This document shows, piece by piece, positions 51,426 to 60,244 of a DNA stretch of 64,000 nt. The DNA is from Pseudoclavibacter sp. Marseille-Q3772 (lineage in GTDB: Bacteria; Actinomycetota; Actinomycetes; Actinomycetales; Microbacteriaceae), in contig NZ_OU745391.1 of the NCBI RefSeq assembly GCF_916618895.1, positions 1,612,001 through 1,676,000 of the forward strand. Reading direction: 5' to 3'. How positions within the stretch are numbered: the stretch's first letter is position 1; each line of letters opens with the position of its first letter. The notes under the pieces were generated by a model that made no database searches, was not told the origin of the DNA, and saw only the letters and a list, made by a program, of their open reading frames with translations. A program made the position numbers and the translations under genes.

Positions 51426-51616
51426 CCCGGGTTTGGTGGTGGGGTCTTTGTGCTTTCGTCGCGTTGCTTTCGTCGCGTTGCTTTCATCGCGGGCGCGCCG
51501 CCGAGCGCCTGGGAACGCCCGCCCGCCTGGCCACCTGGCCACGACACGTACCCTGCCCGATGAGCCGGGCTCCTGGGGCACCCGCCCGCGCCAAACCCCT
51601 CCTCGATGTGCCAAAC
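51426..51616. other. Non-coding stretch with 14-bp tandem repeat
   Basis: Part of the 548-bp gap between the aminotransferase and ytr-like genes. At 51452-51493 the unit GCTTTCGTCGCGTT occurs twice exactly and once imperfectly. I see no credible gene here; the open frames are low-complexity Arg/Pro/Ala. Confidence 0.6.
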
Positions 51617-51675
51617 TGTCTCACTTTTGGTGGGTGTAAGACGGTATCTCCCTTGTGGGTGGCAAAAGTGAGACA
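51617..51675. repeat. 59-bp hairpin repeat, copy 1
   Basis: Arms TGTCTCACTTTTG and CAAAAGTGAGACA flank a loop of GTGGGTGTAAGACGG...TTGTGGGTGG type. In this copy pairing extends outward to GCCAAAC/GTTTGGC (51610-51682), giving a 20-bp perfect stem. No downstream T-run. Confidence 0.9.
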
Positions 51676-51756
51676 GTTTGGCCCGAACCAGGGAATGGGG
51701 AGTGGAGAAGGGGATCGGAAGCCGGGAGGGGGAGTGGGTGCAGCGTTGTGCCGAGG

Positions 51757-51815
51757 TGTCTCACTTTTGGTGGGTGTAAGACGGTATTCCCCTTGTGGGC
51801 GGTAAAAGTGAGACA
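51757..51815. repeat. 59-bp hairpin repeat, copy 2
   Basis: Same orientation and span as copy 1, with the loop nearly identical; preceded by GTGCCGAGG. Stem TGTCTCACTTTT/AAAAGTGAGACA. A 74-bp purine-rich spacer (GGGGAGTGGAGAAGGGG-like) separates it from the end of copy 1's extended stem. Confidence 0.9.
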
Positions 51816-51925
51816 GTTGCGCACGGTCTGCGGCGAGGATGCCTGTTCCCGTCAAAGGGTGCGGTAAAAACTCAGGGTGGGTCGAGCCGCAGCCCAACCC
51901 ACCCCATTACGCAGCTCGCCGTTCG

Positions 51926-52753
51926 CTACGCGAGTGAGATCTTCTTCTGCCAGGAGTAGTGAGTACGCCAGACGGTCACCACGAACAGGATGACCGAAGC
52001 CACCAGCATCCCCACCGGGAACGCTTCCGGAGTCGAGTCAGAAGTTGCCGCGGCCAGGTAATCAACTGGAATAATCTGGGTCATCTCGGAGTGCTCGGGC
52101 AGACCGATTCCCCAGGGTACCGCGAAGATTGCCGCCGCGTAGACGAGTTGCTGCACCAGGTACAGAGCCACGAACGCGATCACCACGCCACCCATACCGA
52201 ATCGGCGTAGACGCGCTTCGCTACCAACTGCGAGGGCGAAATACACGGTGGTAGGAATCGTCAGCAGCAGGATGGCTGCGGTCACAGCAACTGCGATCTG
52301 AAGCCATAGCGGCCAGAGCGCGGTGAGAGTATCGAATACCCAGCTCAGCCCGTCCCACAGCGTCGCCGGGGCTCCGGGGTTCTGCGTTGCGACGGTCGGC
52401 CAGATTGCCGAGAACAGCATCAGCGCGATCGCAGCTAGGGCAAACGATACGATGCAAGCCCAGAGAAACTTTGCCGTGTGAATCTTGCCGCCGGCAACTG
52501 GAAGTGAATGCGTAAGGTACGCTTCCTTGCCGAAACTGGTGCGGTAGTGATCGATCGCGAGCATGAGTTGAGTACCGGGAACCAGCGCAATCACGGCCAA
52601 GAACGCGAGTCCAAACAGTAGATCGCTGAGTACCGGAATGTCCAGGTTCATGAACAGTACGGCGGCGATAACTACCAGCGTGCCAATGCCGGCCGCCGCC
52701 GCGATCGGCTTCCACGTGCGCAGTATTTCGTGTTTGAGTAGTTTGACAATCAT
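51926..52753 (-). CDS. ABC transporter membrane subunit of a YtrA-type operon
   Basis: A 275-residue protein with about six hydrophobic segments (near 20-40, 45-65, 95-118, 150-175, 185-210, 245-265). The N-terminus KLLKHEILRTWKP and the segment FGKEAYLTHSLPVAGGKIHTAKFLWA are of the kind seen in ABC-2 type permeases, in which the cargo is often an antibiotic or the role is envelope stress resistance. Its ATG overlaps the ATPase stop (ATGA). Last gene of the GntR-ATPase-permease operon. The 110 bp downstream hold hairpin copy 2. Confidence 0.78.
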   Translation of the reverse strand: MIVKLLKHEILRTWKPIAAAAGIGTLVVIAAVLFMNLDIPVLSDLLFGLAFLAVIALVPGTQLMLAIDHYRTSFGKEAYLTHSLPVAGGKIHTAKFLWACIVSFALAAIALMLFSAIWPTVATQNPGAPATLWDGLSWVFDTLTALWPLWLQIAVAVTAAILLLTIPTTVYFALAVGSEARLRRFGMGGVVIAFVALYLVQQLVYAAAIFAVPWGIGLPEHSEMTQIIPVDYLAAATSDSTPEAFPVGMLVASVILFVVTVWRTHYSWQKKISLA

Positions 52754-53448
52754 CGGTACATCTCCTGGAAAATCTGGTCGAGGCTCATGCCGTGTTCGGA
52801 TCGCAAATCGTCTACATTGCCCTGATGTAGGACTTGGCCGTGCCGCATCATGACGATTCCGTCGAGCACCGTTTCAAGGTCATGGATGAGGTGGGTCGAG
52901 ATCAGCAGCAGTGAATCCGAGCTGAAGTTCCGCAGGACCCCGTCAAGGATGACCTGACGCGCGGACGGATCCACTCCGCTAATTGGCTCGTCGAGCAGGA
53001 AAACTCTGGCGCGGCGTGCCATGGTTAGTGCGACGAGTACCTTCTCGCGCATCCCCTTCGACATCTCTGCAAGGCGCATCGATGCACCCAGGCCAAAGAA
53101 ACTCACCGTGTCGCGCGCTCGAGCGGCATCGAAGTCCTCAAAGAAATCATCGAAATAGTTGATGCATTCGGAGACCTTTGACGAGGCCCGCAGGCTCGAG
53201 TTGTCGGGCAGATACGACACCATGGCCTTCGTCGCGGGGCCAACGGGAATCCCCGCTACTTCGACGGTCCCGCGATAGTCGGTGTCAACGCCGGCGAGGG
53301 TTTTTAGGAGGGTGGTTTTGCCGCAGCCGTTCTCGCCGAGGAGGCCGACGATTTGGCCCGGCTGGAGGTCGAGGCTGAGGTTGTCGATCGCGGTGGTTTT
53401 GCCGTATCGCTTCGTCAGGTCTTGGATGTGGATGAGTGGGTTGGTCAT
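52750..53448 (-). CDS. ABC transporter ATP-binding protein
   Basis: A 232-residue ATPase. Walker A GENGCGKTT near residue 38, the signature region MSKGMREKVLVAL (a degenerate LSGGQ, typical of the YtrB/EcsA-like group), Walker B VFLLDEPISGVDPSAR, and switch His LLISTHLIHD. It follows the GntR gene by 9 bp and overlaps the permease gene by 4 bp. Confidence 0.88.
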   Translation of the reverse strand: MTNPLIHIQDLTKRYGKTTAIDNLSLDLQPGQIVGLLGENGCGKTTLLKTLAGVDTDYRGTVEVAGIPVGPATKAMVSYLPDNSSLRASSKVSECINYFDDFFEDFDAARARDTVSFFGLGASMRLAEMSKGMREKVLVALTMARRARVFLLDEPISGVDPSARQVILDGVLRNFSSDSLLLISTHLIHDLETVLDGIVMMRHGQVLHQGNVDDLRSEHGMSLDQIFQEMYR

Positions 53449-53457
53449 TGATGCTCC

Positions 53458-53862
53458 TTATTCCGTTGGGGTTCGTGAAGGAGTGGCTTCTGGGGGCTCG
53501 GTGGTATCGAGGTGCCAGCGTTCGTTGATGAGTTCGGCTGCGTGCTGAGCGGTCATGGCAAACCCTTTCGCGCGAGCAATGTAGGTGTCTGCGGCCTCTT
53601 GTGTGAGTTCGACGCGCAGTTGATCTATTCGATCGGTGTCGGTTGTTACGAATCGTCCTGTCGTGCGCTCGCTGTAGCAGAGCTCGATTCGTTCGAGTTC
53701 GGCTAGGGCACGTTGGATGGTGTTCGGGTTCACGCCGAGGTCCGCAGCGAGTTCGCGTACGGAAGGGATGCGGCTCGCACGCGGCCACTGGTTGGTCACG
53801 ATTCGGCGCGAAAATTCGGTCACCAACTGCGTCCAGATTGGAGAACCGGGGTTGAAATCCAT
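53458..53862 (-). CDS. GntR-family regulator, YtrA subfamily
   Basis: A 134-residue protein with an N-terminal winged helix, PIWTQLVTEFSRRIVTNQWPRASRIPSVRELAADLGVNPNTIQRALAELERIELCYSERTTGRFVTTD, and only a short helical C-terminus, the YtrA pattern. These proteins repress the ABC operon they head. Start ATG at 53862; the AT-rich sequence just upstream (around 53880-53925) is the likely promoter/operator. Confidence 0.9.
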   Translation of the reverse strand: MDFNPGSPIWTQLVTEFSRRIVTNQWPRASRIPSVRELAADLGVNPNTIQRALAELERIELCYSERTTGRFVTTDTDRIDQLRVELTQEAADTYIARAKGFAMTAQHAAELINERWHLDTTEPPEATPSRTPTE

Positions 53863-53983
53863 ATCGCCTGCCTCGATTCATGTATTGCTGTATTCGGTGC
53901 TTAAGACAATAGCACAGTCGTTGTGTGTTGTGTATGACCCAGTAGAGCGGCGGGGTCAGCGGGCGCCCCTTCTTGTGCCTCGG
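53863..53983. other. Promoter region of the ytr-like operon
   Basis: Part of the 526-bp gap up to the carboxylase gene. It is AT-richer than its surroundings (GTATTGCTGTATTCGGTGCTTAAGAC) on the side next to the GntR gene, where a promoter reading leftward is expected. No gene seen. Confidence 0.4.
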
Positions 53984-54042
53984 TGTCTCACTTTTGGTGG
54001 GTGTAAGGCGGTATTCCCCTTGTGGGTGGCAAAAGTGAGACA
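53984..54042. repeat. 59-bp hairpin repeat, copy 3
   Basis: TGTCTCACTTTTG ... CAAAAGTGAGACA with the same loop (GTGTAAGGCGGTATTCCCC) and orientation as copies 1 and 2; followed by GTTTGGCCC as in copy 1. A purine-rich spacer separates it from copy 4. Confidence 0.9.
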
Positions 54043-54156
54043 GTTTGGCCCGGAAGAGAGTGGGAGGGGGAGAGGAGGGAATAGGAAGCCAGGGGACCGA
54101 GGCGGCTCCGGTTAGCAGCGGCAGCGGGTCAGCATCGGCATCCCCTTGTGCCGAGG

Positions 54157-54216
54157 TGTCTCACTTTTGGTGGGTGTAAGGCGGTATTCCCCTTGTGGGT
54201 GGCAAAAAGTGAGACA
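54157..54216. repeat. 60-bp hairpin repeat, copy 4
   Basis: Same element preceded by TTGTGCCGAGG as in copy 2, with one extra A in the right arm (CAAAAAGTGAGACA), so one base longer; followed by GTTTGGCCC. Confidence 0.9.
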
Positions 54217-54259
54217 GTTTGGCCCCGGGTGGGGGAGAGAGTATTGGGTGGGCGGAGTT

Positions 54260-54388
54260 CGCGCGGTGCCGGGGCAGCAGTGGTCTCGGTCGACAGCGGG
54301 GCGGCTCGGCAGTGGCTTCGGTCGGCAGCGGGGGCGGGCCGGCAGTGCGCGGCGTAGAGTCGGCAGCAGTGCGTCGGCAGCGGCGCCG
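54260..54388. repeat. Degenerate YCGGCAG-rich stretch downstream of the carboxylase gene
   Basis: At least five CGGCAG words, several as CTCGGCAG or GTCGGCAG, recur at irregular 10-25 bp intervals, interspersed with G-runs. It is low-complexity and non-coding as far as I can judge. Confidence 0.5.
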
Positions 54389-56170
54389 CTACTCGTCCTC
54401 GATACTCAGCAGCACCGTGCCCGCACCAATGGTTTGCCCGGGCTCGCCACAAACTCCGCGAACCACACCGTCGCGCTCAGCCACAATCGGCTGCTCCATC
54501 TTCATCGCCTCGAGCACCACGAGTAGATCTCCGGCCACCACGGACTGCCCTTCGGTCACCGCAAACTTCACGATCGTTGCCTGCATCGGCGAGGTCACCG
54601 CATTACCCGATCCGGTCTGCACGGATGCGCGCGAGCGGCGCCGCGGCGCGTGGCCGGCCATGTTCCGCCCCACACCGCCGTGTTCGATACCGGCTGAGAT
54701 CACCAGCTGCTCGGGCAGCGACACCGCGATCCGCTTGTCATTCACTTCCACGACAACTTCGCGACGATTCTGCGGCGCCTCAATATCAGTCGCCTCGCCG
54801 TCCCACGGCTCAAGCGGGTTGTCGTACTCGGTCTCAATCCAGCGAGTAAATACGCCGAACTCGCCATCACCGGCAACAAACGCCGGCTGAGTCACCACAT
54901 CGCGGTGGAAGGGAATCACGGTCGGCAGACCGGACACCTCAAACTCCTCTAACGCGCGCCGCGAGCGCTCCAGCGCTTCCCCGCGATTCGCGCCGGTAAC
55001 GATGAGCTTCGCCAGCATGGAGTCAAACGCACCCGAGACGGTGTCGCCGGCACGCACACCAGTTTCGATACGCACGCCCGGACCGCTGGGAATATCAAAG
55101 CTCGAAATCTTGCCCGGTGCCGGCAGGAATCCGCGCCCCGGGTCTTCGCCATTAATCCGGAACTCGAACGAGTGCCCCGTGATTTCCGGGTCGTCGTACC
55201 CGAGCGCTTCCCCCTCGGCAAGGCGGAACTGCTCACGAACCAGGTCGATCCCGGTCACCTCTTCCGACACGGGATGCTCCACCTGCAATCGCGTGTTCAC
55301 CTCAAGAAACGCCACGGTGCCGTCGCTCGCCAGCAAGAATTCGCAGGTACCCGCACCCTGGTAGCCAACATGTTTCAGGATGCGCTTGGACGCCTCGTAC
55401 ATCTGCTCGCGCTGGGCTTCGGTCAGGTATGGCGCCGGGGCCTCTTCGACGAGTTTCTGGTTGCGGCGCTGCAGCGAGCAGTCGCGCGTGGAGACAACAA
55501 CAACGTTCCCGAACGCATCCGCCAAACACTGTGTTTCAACGTGTCGGGGACGGTCAAGGAACTTCTCCACAAAGCATTCACCCCGCCCAAACGCCGCGAC
55601 CGCCTCGCGCGTGGCCGAGTCAAATGCATCCGTGATCTCAGCCTCATCACGCACGATCTTCAGGCCGCGACCGCCACCACCAAAGGCCGCTTTAATCGCA
55701 ACCGGCATGCCCACCTCGCGAGCAAAAGCAATCACCTCATCCGCCGACTTCACGGGCTCGAGCGTGCCGGGCGCAAGCGGTGCGCCGACGGCTTCGGCGA
55801 CGTGCCTGGCGGTCACCTTGTCGCCTAGTGCCTCGATCGCTTCGGGGGAGGGGCCGATCCAGATCAACCCGGCATTGATCACGGCACGCGCGAAATCCGG
55901 GTTCTCGGACAAGAATCCGTATCCGGGGTGTACGGCATCGGCGCCAGATCGGCGCGCGACCGACAGTAGTTTTTCGGGCACGAGATAGGTGTCTGCGCTC
56001 GTCGCTCCGTTCAGCGCGTACGCCTCATCGGCAAGGCGCGCGTGTAGCGACTCGCGGTCCTGATCGGCGTAGACAGCGACGGATGCGATTCCGGCGTCTC
56101 GGGCGGCGCGGATGATGCGGACGGCAATCTCGCCGCGGTTGGCGATAAGGACTTTACGGATGCGAGCCAT
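54389..56170 (-). CDS. Acetyl-/propionyl-CoA carboxylase alpha chain (biotin carboxylase + BCCP)
   Basis: A 593-residue fused protein of the actinobacterial AccA3 type. The biotin carboxylase domain starts [20 protein letters not shown], with [13 protein letters not shown]-binding [33 protein letters not shown] and catalytic [20 protein letters not shown]. The C-terminal BCCP domain carries the biotin Lys 557 in [11 protein letters not shown]. It carboxylates biotin for acyl-CoA carboxylases that feed fatty acid synthesis; the beta subunit is not in the window. Start ATG at 56170. Confidence 0.95.
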   Translation of the reverse strand: MARIRKVLIANRGEIAVRIIRAARDAGIASVAVYADQDRESLHARLADEAYALNGATSADTYLVPEKLLSVARRSGADAVHPGYGFLSENPDFARAVINAGLIWIGPSPEAIEALGDKVTARHVAEAVGAPLAPGTLEPVKSADEVIAFAREVGMPVAIKAAFGGGGRGLKIVRDEAEITDAFDSATREAVAAFGRGECFVEKFLDRPRHVETQCLADAFGNVVVVSTRDCSLQRRNQKLVEEAPAPYLTEAQREQMYEASKRILKHVGYQGAGTCEFLLASDGTVAFLEVNTRLQVEHPVSEEVTGIDLVREQFRLAEGEALGYDDPEITGHSFEFRINGEDPGRGFLPAPGKISSFDIPSGPGVRIETGVRAGDTVSGAFDSMLAKLIVTGANRGEALERSRRALEEFEVSGLPTVIPFHRDVVTQPAFVAGDGEFGVFTRWIETEYDNPLEPWDGEATDIEAPQNRREVVVEVNDKRIAVSLPEQLVISAGIEHGGVGRNMAGHAPRRRSRASVQTGSGNAVTSPMQATIVKFAVTEGQSVVAGDLLVVLEAMKMEQPIVAERDGVVRGVCGEPGQTIGAGTVLLSIEDE

Positions 56171-56306
56171 AGTTCCCTAGCCTAAGCGGTCGAGACGGTC
56201 TCGGATTGGCGAATACCAACAATGTCTGGCGGTATTCATGCGCCGATAGCTGCAATTTCTTCGCCGCAATCCACCCGAAACATCGCACACCACGGCCACA
56301 AAACAC
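56171..56306. promoter_or_regulatory. Upstream region of the carboxylase gene with palindromes
   Basis: CGAGAC-G-GTCTCG at 56191-56203 is a perfect 6-1-6 palindrome 21 bp upstream of the carboxylase start. GAATACC/GGTATTC at 56211-56217 and 56231-56237 form a second inverted repeat. Both are candidates for operator sites; nothing else is evident. Confidence 0.4.
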
Positions 56307-56492
56307 CTAACGCCACGGAAACAAAGCACAGCTAAAATCATCTGGCGCTACCGCTCCGGCCACGACCCCGGTAACGTTTTCCTGGCCGCGACGCTCCGGC
56401 ACCCACACGGCCGATTGGTTCAGCGACCAACCGTCGCTGAAGCCCTGTTCGCGCACCCACGCGCATGCAACCTCGAGGATGCGAATGCTCAT
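56307..56492 (-). CDS. Possible small protein, function unknown
   Basis: An open frame of 61 residues (SIRILEVACAWVREQGF ... ALFPWR) in the gap between the carboxylase gene and the ABC exporter pair. Codons in its first two-thirds look like local coding usage. It lacks a good ribosome-binding site and its 5' end overlaps the exporter start on the other strand by 8 bp, so it may be a remnant or not a gene. Confidence 0.25.
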   Translation of the reverse strand: MSIRILEVACAWVREQGFSDGWSLNQSAVWVPERRGQENVTGVVAGAVAPDDFSCALFPWR

Positions 56493-58218
56493 TTCTTTGC
56501 TCACACGGTACCTGCGACCGCAGTGGCCGTTCTTGCTGGGCGTCTTGGTATTCCAGCTGCTTCAGGCGCTGTGCTCGCTGTACCTACCGACGCTCAACGC
56601 AGACATCATCAACAACGGTGTCGCCCGCGGTGACGTCGGCTATGTGTGGACCAGCGGGCTGTGGATGCTTCTGGTCGCGCTCGGCCAAATCACCTGCAGC
56701 ATCATCGCGATTGCCTGTGGTGCGAAGGCCGCAATGTCGGCGGGCAAGCAGATTCGAGCGGATGTGTTCGATCACGTCGCGCGGTTCTCGGAACGTGAGC
56801 TTTCACACTTTGGCGCCGGCTCCCTGATCACCCGCAACACCAACGACGTGCAGCAGGTACAGATGATGGTGTTCATGGCCTGCACCATGCTGGTGTCTGC
56901 CCCGATGCTCGCAATCGGTGGCATCATCATGGCCGTCCGGCAGGATATTGGGCTCAGCTGGATCATCGCCGTCGCCGTACCGGTACTGATCGCTGTCGTA
57001 TCGTTTGTTGCGGCGCGAATGATCCCGCTCTTTTCGAAATACCAGCAGCAGACCGACACGCTCAACCGCATCCTGCGCGAACAGCTCACCGGTATTCGCG
57101 TGATCCGCGCGTTCGTGCGTGAGGATATCGAGCGCGACCGCTTTCAGGTCGAGAGTGAGCGCTTCGCCGATCTGGGGCGGCGGATTGGAAACCTGTTCGT
57201 GCTGATCTTCCCCGCATCCATGTTCATCATGAACATCACGATCGTTGCCGTGTTGTGGTTCGGCGGCGTGCACGTCGAGGACGGCTCGGTGCAGGTCGGT
57301 TCGCTCGTCGCCTACCTCGCGTATGCGATGCAGATTCTCATGGGCGTGGTGATGGTGAGCTTCATGACCACGATGATTCCGCGTGCCGCAGTGTGCGCCG
57401 GGCGCATCCGCGAAGTACTCGATACCGACTCCACGCTCGCGTTCCCCGACAACGGTGTGGCAGTACAGCCGGCACCCGGAACGGTGGAGTTCGACGGCGT
57501 CACGTTCGCGTACCCGGGCGCAGATCAGCCGGTGCTCAACGAGGTGTCGTTTGTTGCGCATCCCGGTCAGACCCTGGCCATTATCGGTGCGACCGGGGCG
57601 GGTAAGACCACGCTGGTGAACCTGATCCCGCGCCTGTTTGACGTTACCTCGGGTGAAGTGCGCGTTGGTGGTGTGCCGGTAAAGGATGCGGACCCGAGCG
57701 TGCTGTGGGATTCGATCGGCTATGTGCCACAGAAGGCGATGTTGTTTTCGGGCACGGTCGCTTCGAACCTTCGGTTTGGGCTCAAGGATGCGAGTGAGCA
57801 GCAGATGTGGCGGGCGCTAGAGATCGCCCAGGCGGCCTCGTTTGTGCGTGAGATGCCAAAGCAGCTTGATGCCCCGATTGCGCAGGGTGGAACGAATGTG
57901 TCTGGCGGTCAGCGGCAACGCCTGTCGATCGCGCGCGCAATTATTCGCCAGCCGAAGATTCTCGTGTTCGACGATTCGTTCTCGGCGCTCGACTTGGCAA
58001 CGGATGCGCGTCTACGGCAGGCGCTGTGGCGCGAGCTTCCCGAGGTCACCAAGATTGTCGTCGCGCAGCGAGTCTCGTCGATTCAGGATGCAGACCGCAT
58101 CCTGGTGATCGACGACGGTCGCATCGTCGGTGACGGTACGCACGAACAACTCGTGGCAACGAATTCGACCTATCAGGAGATCGTGGAATCGCAGCTCGGA
58201 GCGGAGGCATCGGCATGA
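56485..58218 (+). CDS. Heterodimeric ABC exporter, subunit 1 (non-canonical ATPase site)
   Basis: A 577-residue TMD-NBD protein starting MLISLLTRYLRPQWPF; GAGG lies 6 nt before this ATG, making it preferable to the ATG 6 bp upstream. Six membrane helices precede the NBD: Walker A GATGAGKTT, Q-loop VPQKAML, signature VSGGQRQRLS, Walker B ILVFDDS with Asp where the catalytic Glu normally is, and Gln (AQRVSSI) instead of the switch His. These changes mark the degenerate partner of a heterodimeric multidrug-type exporter. The stop overlaps subunit 2 (ATGA). Confidence 0.9.
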   Translation: MLISLLTRYLRPQWPFLLGVLVFQLLQALCSLYLPTLNADIINNGVARGDVGYVWTSGLWMLLVALGQITCSIIAIACGAKAAMSAGKQIRADVFDHVARFSERELSHFGAGSLITRNTNDVQQVQMMVFMACTMLVSAPMLAIGGIIMAVRQDIGLSWIIAVAVPVLIAVVSFVAARMIPLFSKYQQQTDTLNRILREQLTGIRVIRAFVREDIERDRFQVESERFADLGRRIGNLFVLIFPASMFIMNITIVAVLWFGGVHVEDGSVQVGSLVAYLAYAMQILMGVVMVSFMTTMIPRAAVCAGRIREVLDTDSTLAFPDNGVAVQPAPGTVEFDGVTFAYPGADQPVLNEVSFVAHPGQTLAIIGATGAGKTTLVNLIPRLFDVTSGEVRVGGVPVKDADPSVLWDSIGYVPQKAMLFSGTVASNLRFGLKDASEQQMWRALEIAQAASFVREMPKQLDAPIAQGGTNVSGGQRQRLSIARAIIRQPKILVFDDSFSALDLATDARLRQALWRELPEVTKIVVAQRVSSIQDADRILVIDDGRIVGDGTHEQLVATNSTYQEIVESQLGAEASA

Positions 58219-60224
58219 GCAAGGCAGATGTGACCGAAACCAAAGCGAACGCTTCGGGTGACACCGAGCACGAGTTCGATGAGGCGGCAATGGCCGCGGC
58301 CGCACAAATGGGCGGCAACGCAGATATGCGTCCGGCGAAAGACTTCGGCGCCAGCTTCAAACGGATGCTGGGCTTGTTTTCGCCGTGGAAGTGGGTGTTT
58401 GCGTTTGCCACGCTGCTTGGCGCGGTCTGGGTGGTCGTGAGCGTGACCGCTCCGCGCGTGCTCGGTGAAGCGACGAACATCATCTTCGAGGGATTCGTCG
58501 GCGGGCATCTCCCGTCGGGCGTATCCAAAGAGCAGGCCGTCGCGCAGCTCGAATCACAGGGGCAGACCGAGTTCGCCCAGATGCTGCAAGCCATGCACAT
58601 CGTGCCGGGAGAGGGGATTGATTTCTATCGCCTCGGGCAGGTGCTGCTGTTCGTATTGCTGCTGTACTTCGCCGCGAATGCGATCGACTACTGTTCGGGA
58701 TATTTGCTCAACCGCGTCGTGGTCAAGGCGATGTTCGGCCTGCGCGCTCAGGTAGAAGAGAAGATTCACCGCTTGCCACTGAGCTATTTTGACCGCGTCA
58801 AACGCGGCGAACTCCTTAGCCGCGTCACGAACGACGTCGACAATCTGACGAACGCGCTTCAGCAGTCCTTGATCTACGCGATCACCTCAGTGCTGCAGGT
58901 GCTCGGTGTGCTGATCATGATGTTTGCGATTTCGTGGCAGCTGGCGCTCGTCGCACTGGTGATGATCCCACTCAGCGGCGGCTTGTTCGCGGTCATTGGG
59001 CCGCGCTCGCAAGCGGCGTTCTCGAAACAGTGGAAGGCCACCGGTAAGGTCAACGGACGCGTCGAAGAGTCGTTCTCTGGCCACGCCCTGGTGCGCGTGT
59101 TCGGCCGCGAACGCGAGGTGCGCGAGGCGTTCGAGCAGGAGAACGAGGAACTGTACGGTGCGGCCATGCGCGCTCAGTTCCTCAGCGGCATGATGATGCC
59201 GTTGATGATGTTCGCCGGCAATATTTCGTATGTGGGCATCGCGGTTCTCGGTGGTCTCAAGGTCGCCAGCGGCCAGTTGCGCTTGGGTGATGTTCAGGCA
59301 TTCATCCAGTACTCGCAGCAGTTCACGCAGCCGCTCGCACAGCTGGGCTCGATGGCCACGATGCTGCAGTCCGCGGTCGCTTCGGCAGAGCGCGTGTTTG
59401 AGCTTTTGGATGAGCCAGAAGAGTCGGCAGAGTCGGCGGATGCACCGCAGCTGGTTCCAGGGCCGGGCGAGATCCGGTTCGAGCACGCGTCGTTCAGCTA
59501 CGACCCCGAAAACCCGCTGGTGTACGACCTCAGCTTTGCCGTGCATCCGGGCCAGACCGTCGCGATTGTCGGCCCAACCGGCGCCGGTAAGACCACGCTG
59601 GTGAATCTGGTCATGCGCTTCTACGACATCGACTCCGGTCGCATCATGCTGGACGGGCAGGACACGGCAACGCTGCGCCGGCACGAACTGCGATCCCGCA
59701 TGGGAATGGTGCTGCAGGATCCGTGGCTCTTCCAGGGCACGATCATGGAGAACATTCGTTACGGCAGGCAGTCGGCGACCGATGCCGAAGTGCTGGCGGC
59801 CGCGAAGGCAGCGTATGTGGATCGCTTTGTGCATTCGTTACCGGACGGCTATGACACGGTCTTGGATGAGGATGCGTCGAATATCTCGGCCGGCGAGAAA
59901 CAGCTGGTCACGATTGCGCGCGCCTTCGTCGCAAACCCGGCCGTGCTCATCCTGGATGAAGCCACAAGTTCGGTGGATACTCGCACCGAACTGCTGCTGC
60001 AACAGGCGATGGCTGCACTGCGTAAGGGGCGTACGAGCTTCGTCATTGCGCACCGGCTGTCAACGATTCGGGATGCGGATCTGATTCTGGTGATGGATGC
60101 TGGGCGGATCGTTGAGCAGGGTACGCACGATCAGCTCATCGATGCTCGCGGCGCGTACTGGCGCTTGCACGAAGTGCAGCATCAGGGTGCGATCGTCAGC
60201 GATGAGGATGCGGGTATCGCGTAG
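58215..60224 (+). CDS. Heterodimeric ABC exporter, subunit 2 (catalytic ATPase site)
   Basis: A 669-residue TMD-NBD protein. It has an N-terminal extension of about 50 residues rich in Ala, Glu and Asp. The NBD has Walker A GPTGAGKTT, Q-loop VLQDPWLFQGT, Walker B VLILDEATSSVDTRTE with the catalytic Glu, and switch HRLSTIRDAD. Its signature is ISAGEKQ, a departure from LSGGQ. Paired with the intact signature of subunit 1 this gives one competent and one degenerate ATP site, as in TmrAB/LmrCD-type exporters. Substrate unknown. Confidence 0.92.
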   Translation: MSKADVTETKANASGDTEHEFDEAAMAAAAQMGGNADMRPAKDFGASFKRMLGLFSPWKWVFAFATLLGAVWVVVSVTAPRVLGEATNIIFEGFVGGHLPSGVSKEQAVAQLESQGQTEFAQMLQAMHIVPGEGIDFYRLGQVLLFVLLLYFAANAIDYCSGYLLNRVVVKAMFGLRAQVEEKIHRLPLSYFDRVKRGELLSRVTNDVDNLTNALQQSLIYAITSVLQVLGVLIMMFAISWQLALVALVMIPLSGGLFAVIGPRSQAAFSKQWKATGKVNGRVEESFSGHALVRVFGREREVREAFEQENEELYGAAMRAQFLSGMMMPLMMFAGNISYVGIAVLGGLKVASGQLRLGDVQAFIQYSQQFTQPLAQLGSMATMLQSAVASAERVFELLDEPEESAESADAPQLVPGPGEIRFEHASFSYDPENPLVYDLSFAVHPGQTVAIVGPTGAGKTTLVNLVMRFYDIDSGRIMLDGQDTATLRRHELRSRMGMVLQDPWLFQGTIMENIRYGRQSATDAEVLAAAKAAYVDRFVHSLPDGYDTVLDEDASNISAGEKQLVTIARAFVANPAVLILDEATSSVDTRTELLLQQAMAALRKGRTSFVIAHRLSTIRDADLILVMDAGRIVEQGTHDQLIDARGAYWRLHEVQHQGAIVSDEDAGIA

Positions 60225-60244
60225 CGGCGCGGCTCGGTAGGCGG

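Noticed and set aside
49827..51614. 595-codon minus-strand open frame opposite the aminotransferase
   Set aside because: The translation has no family resemblance. It is the shadow of a strongly codon-biased gene and runs through the terminator hairpin.
51617..54216. CRISPR array
   Set aside because: Only four copies, unequal spacing, a 1.9-kb operon between pairs, and repeats that are long self-complementary hairpins. No cas genes.
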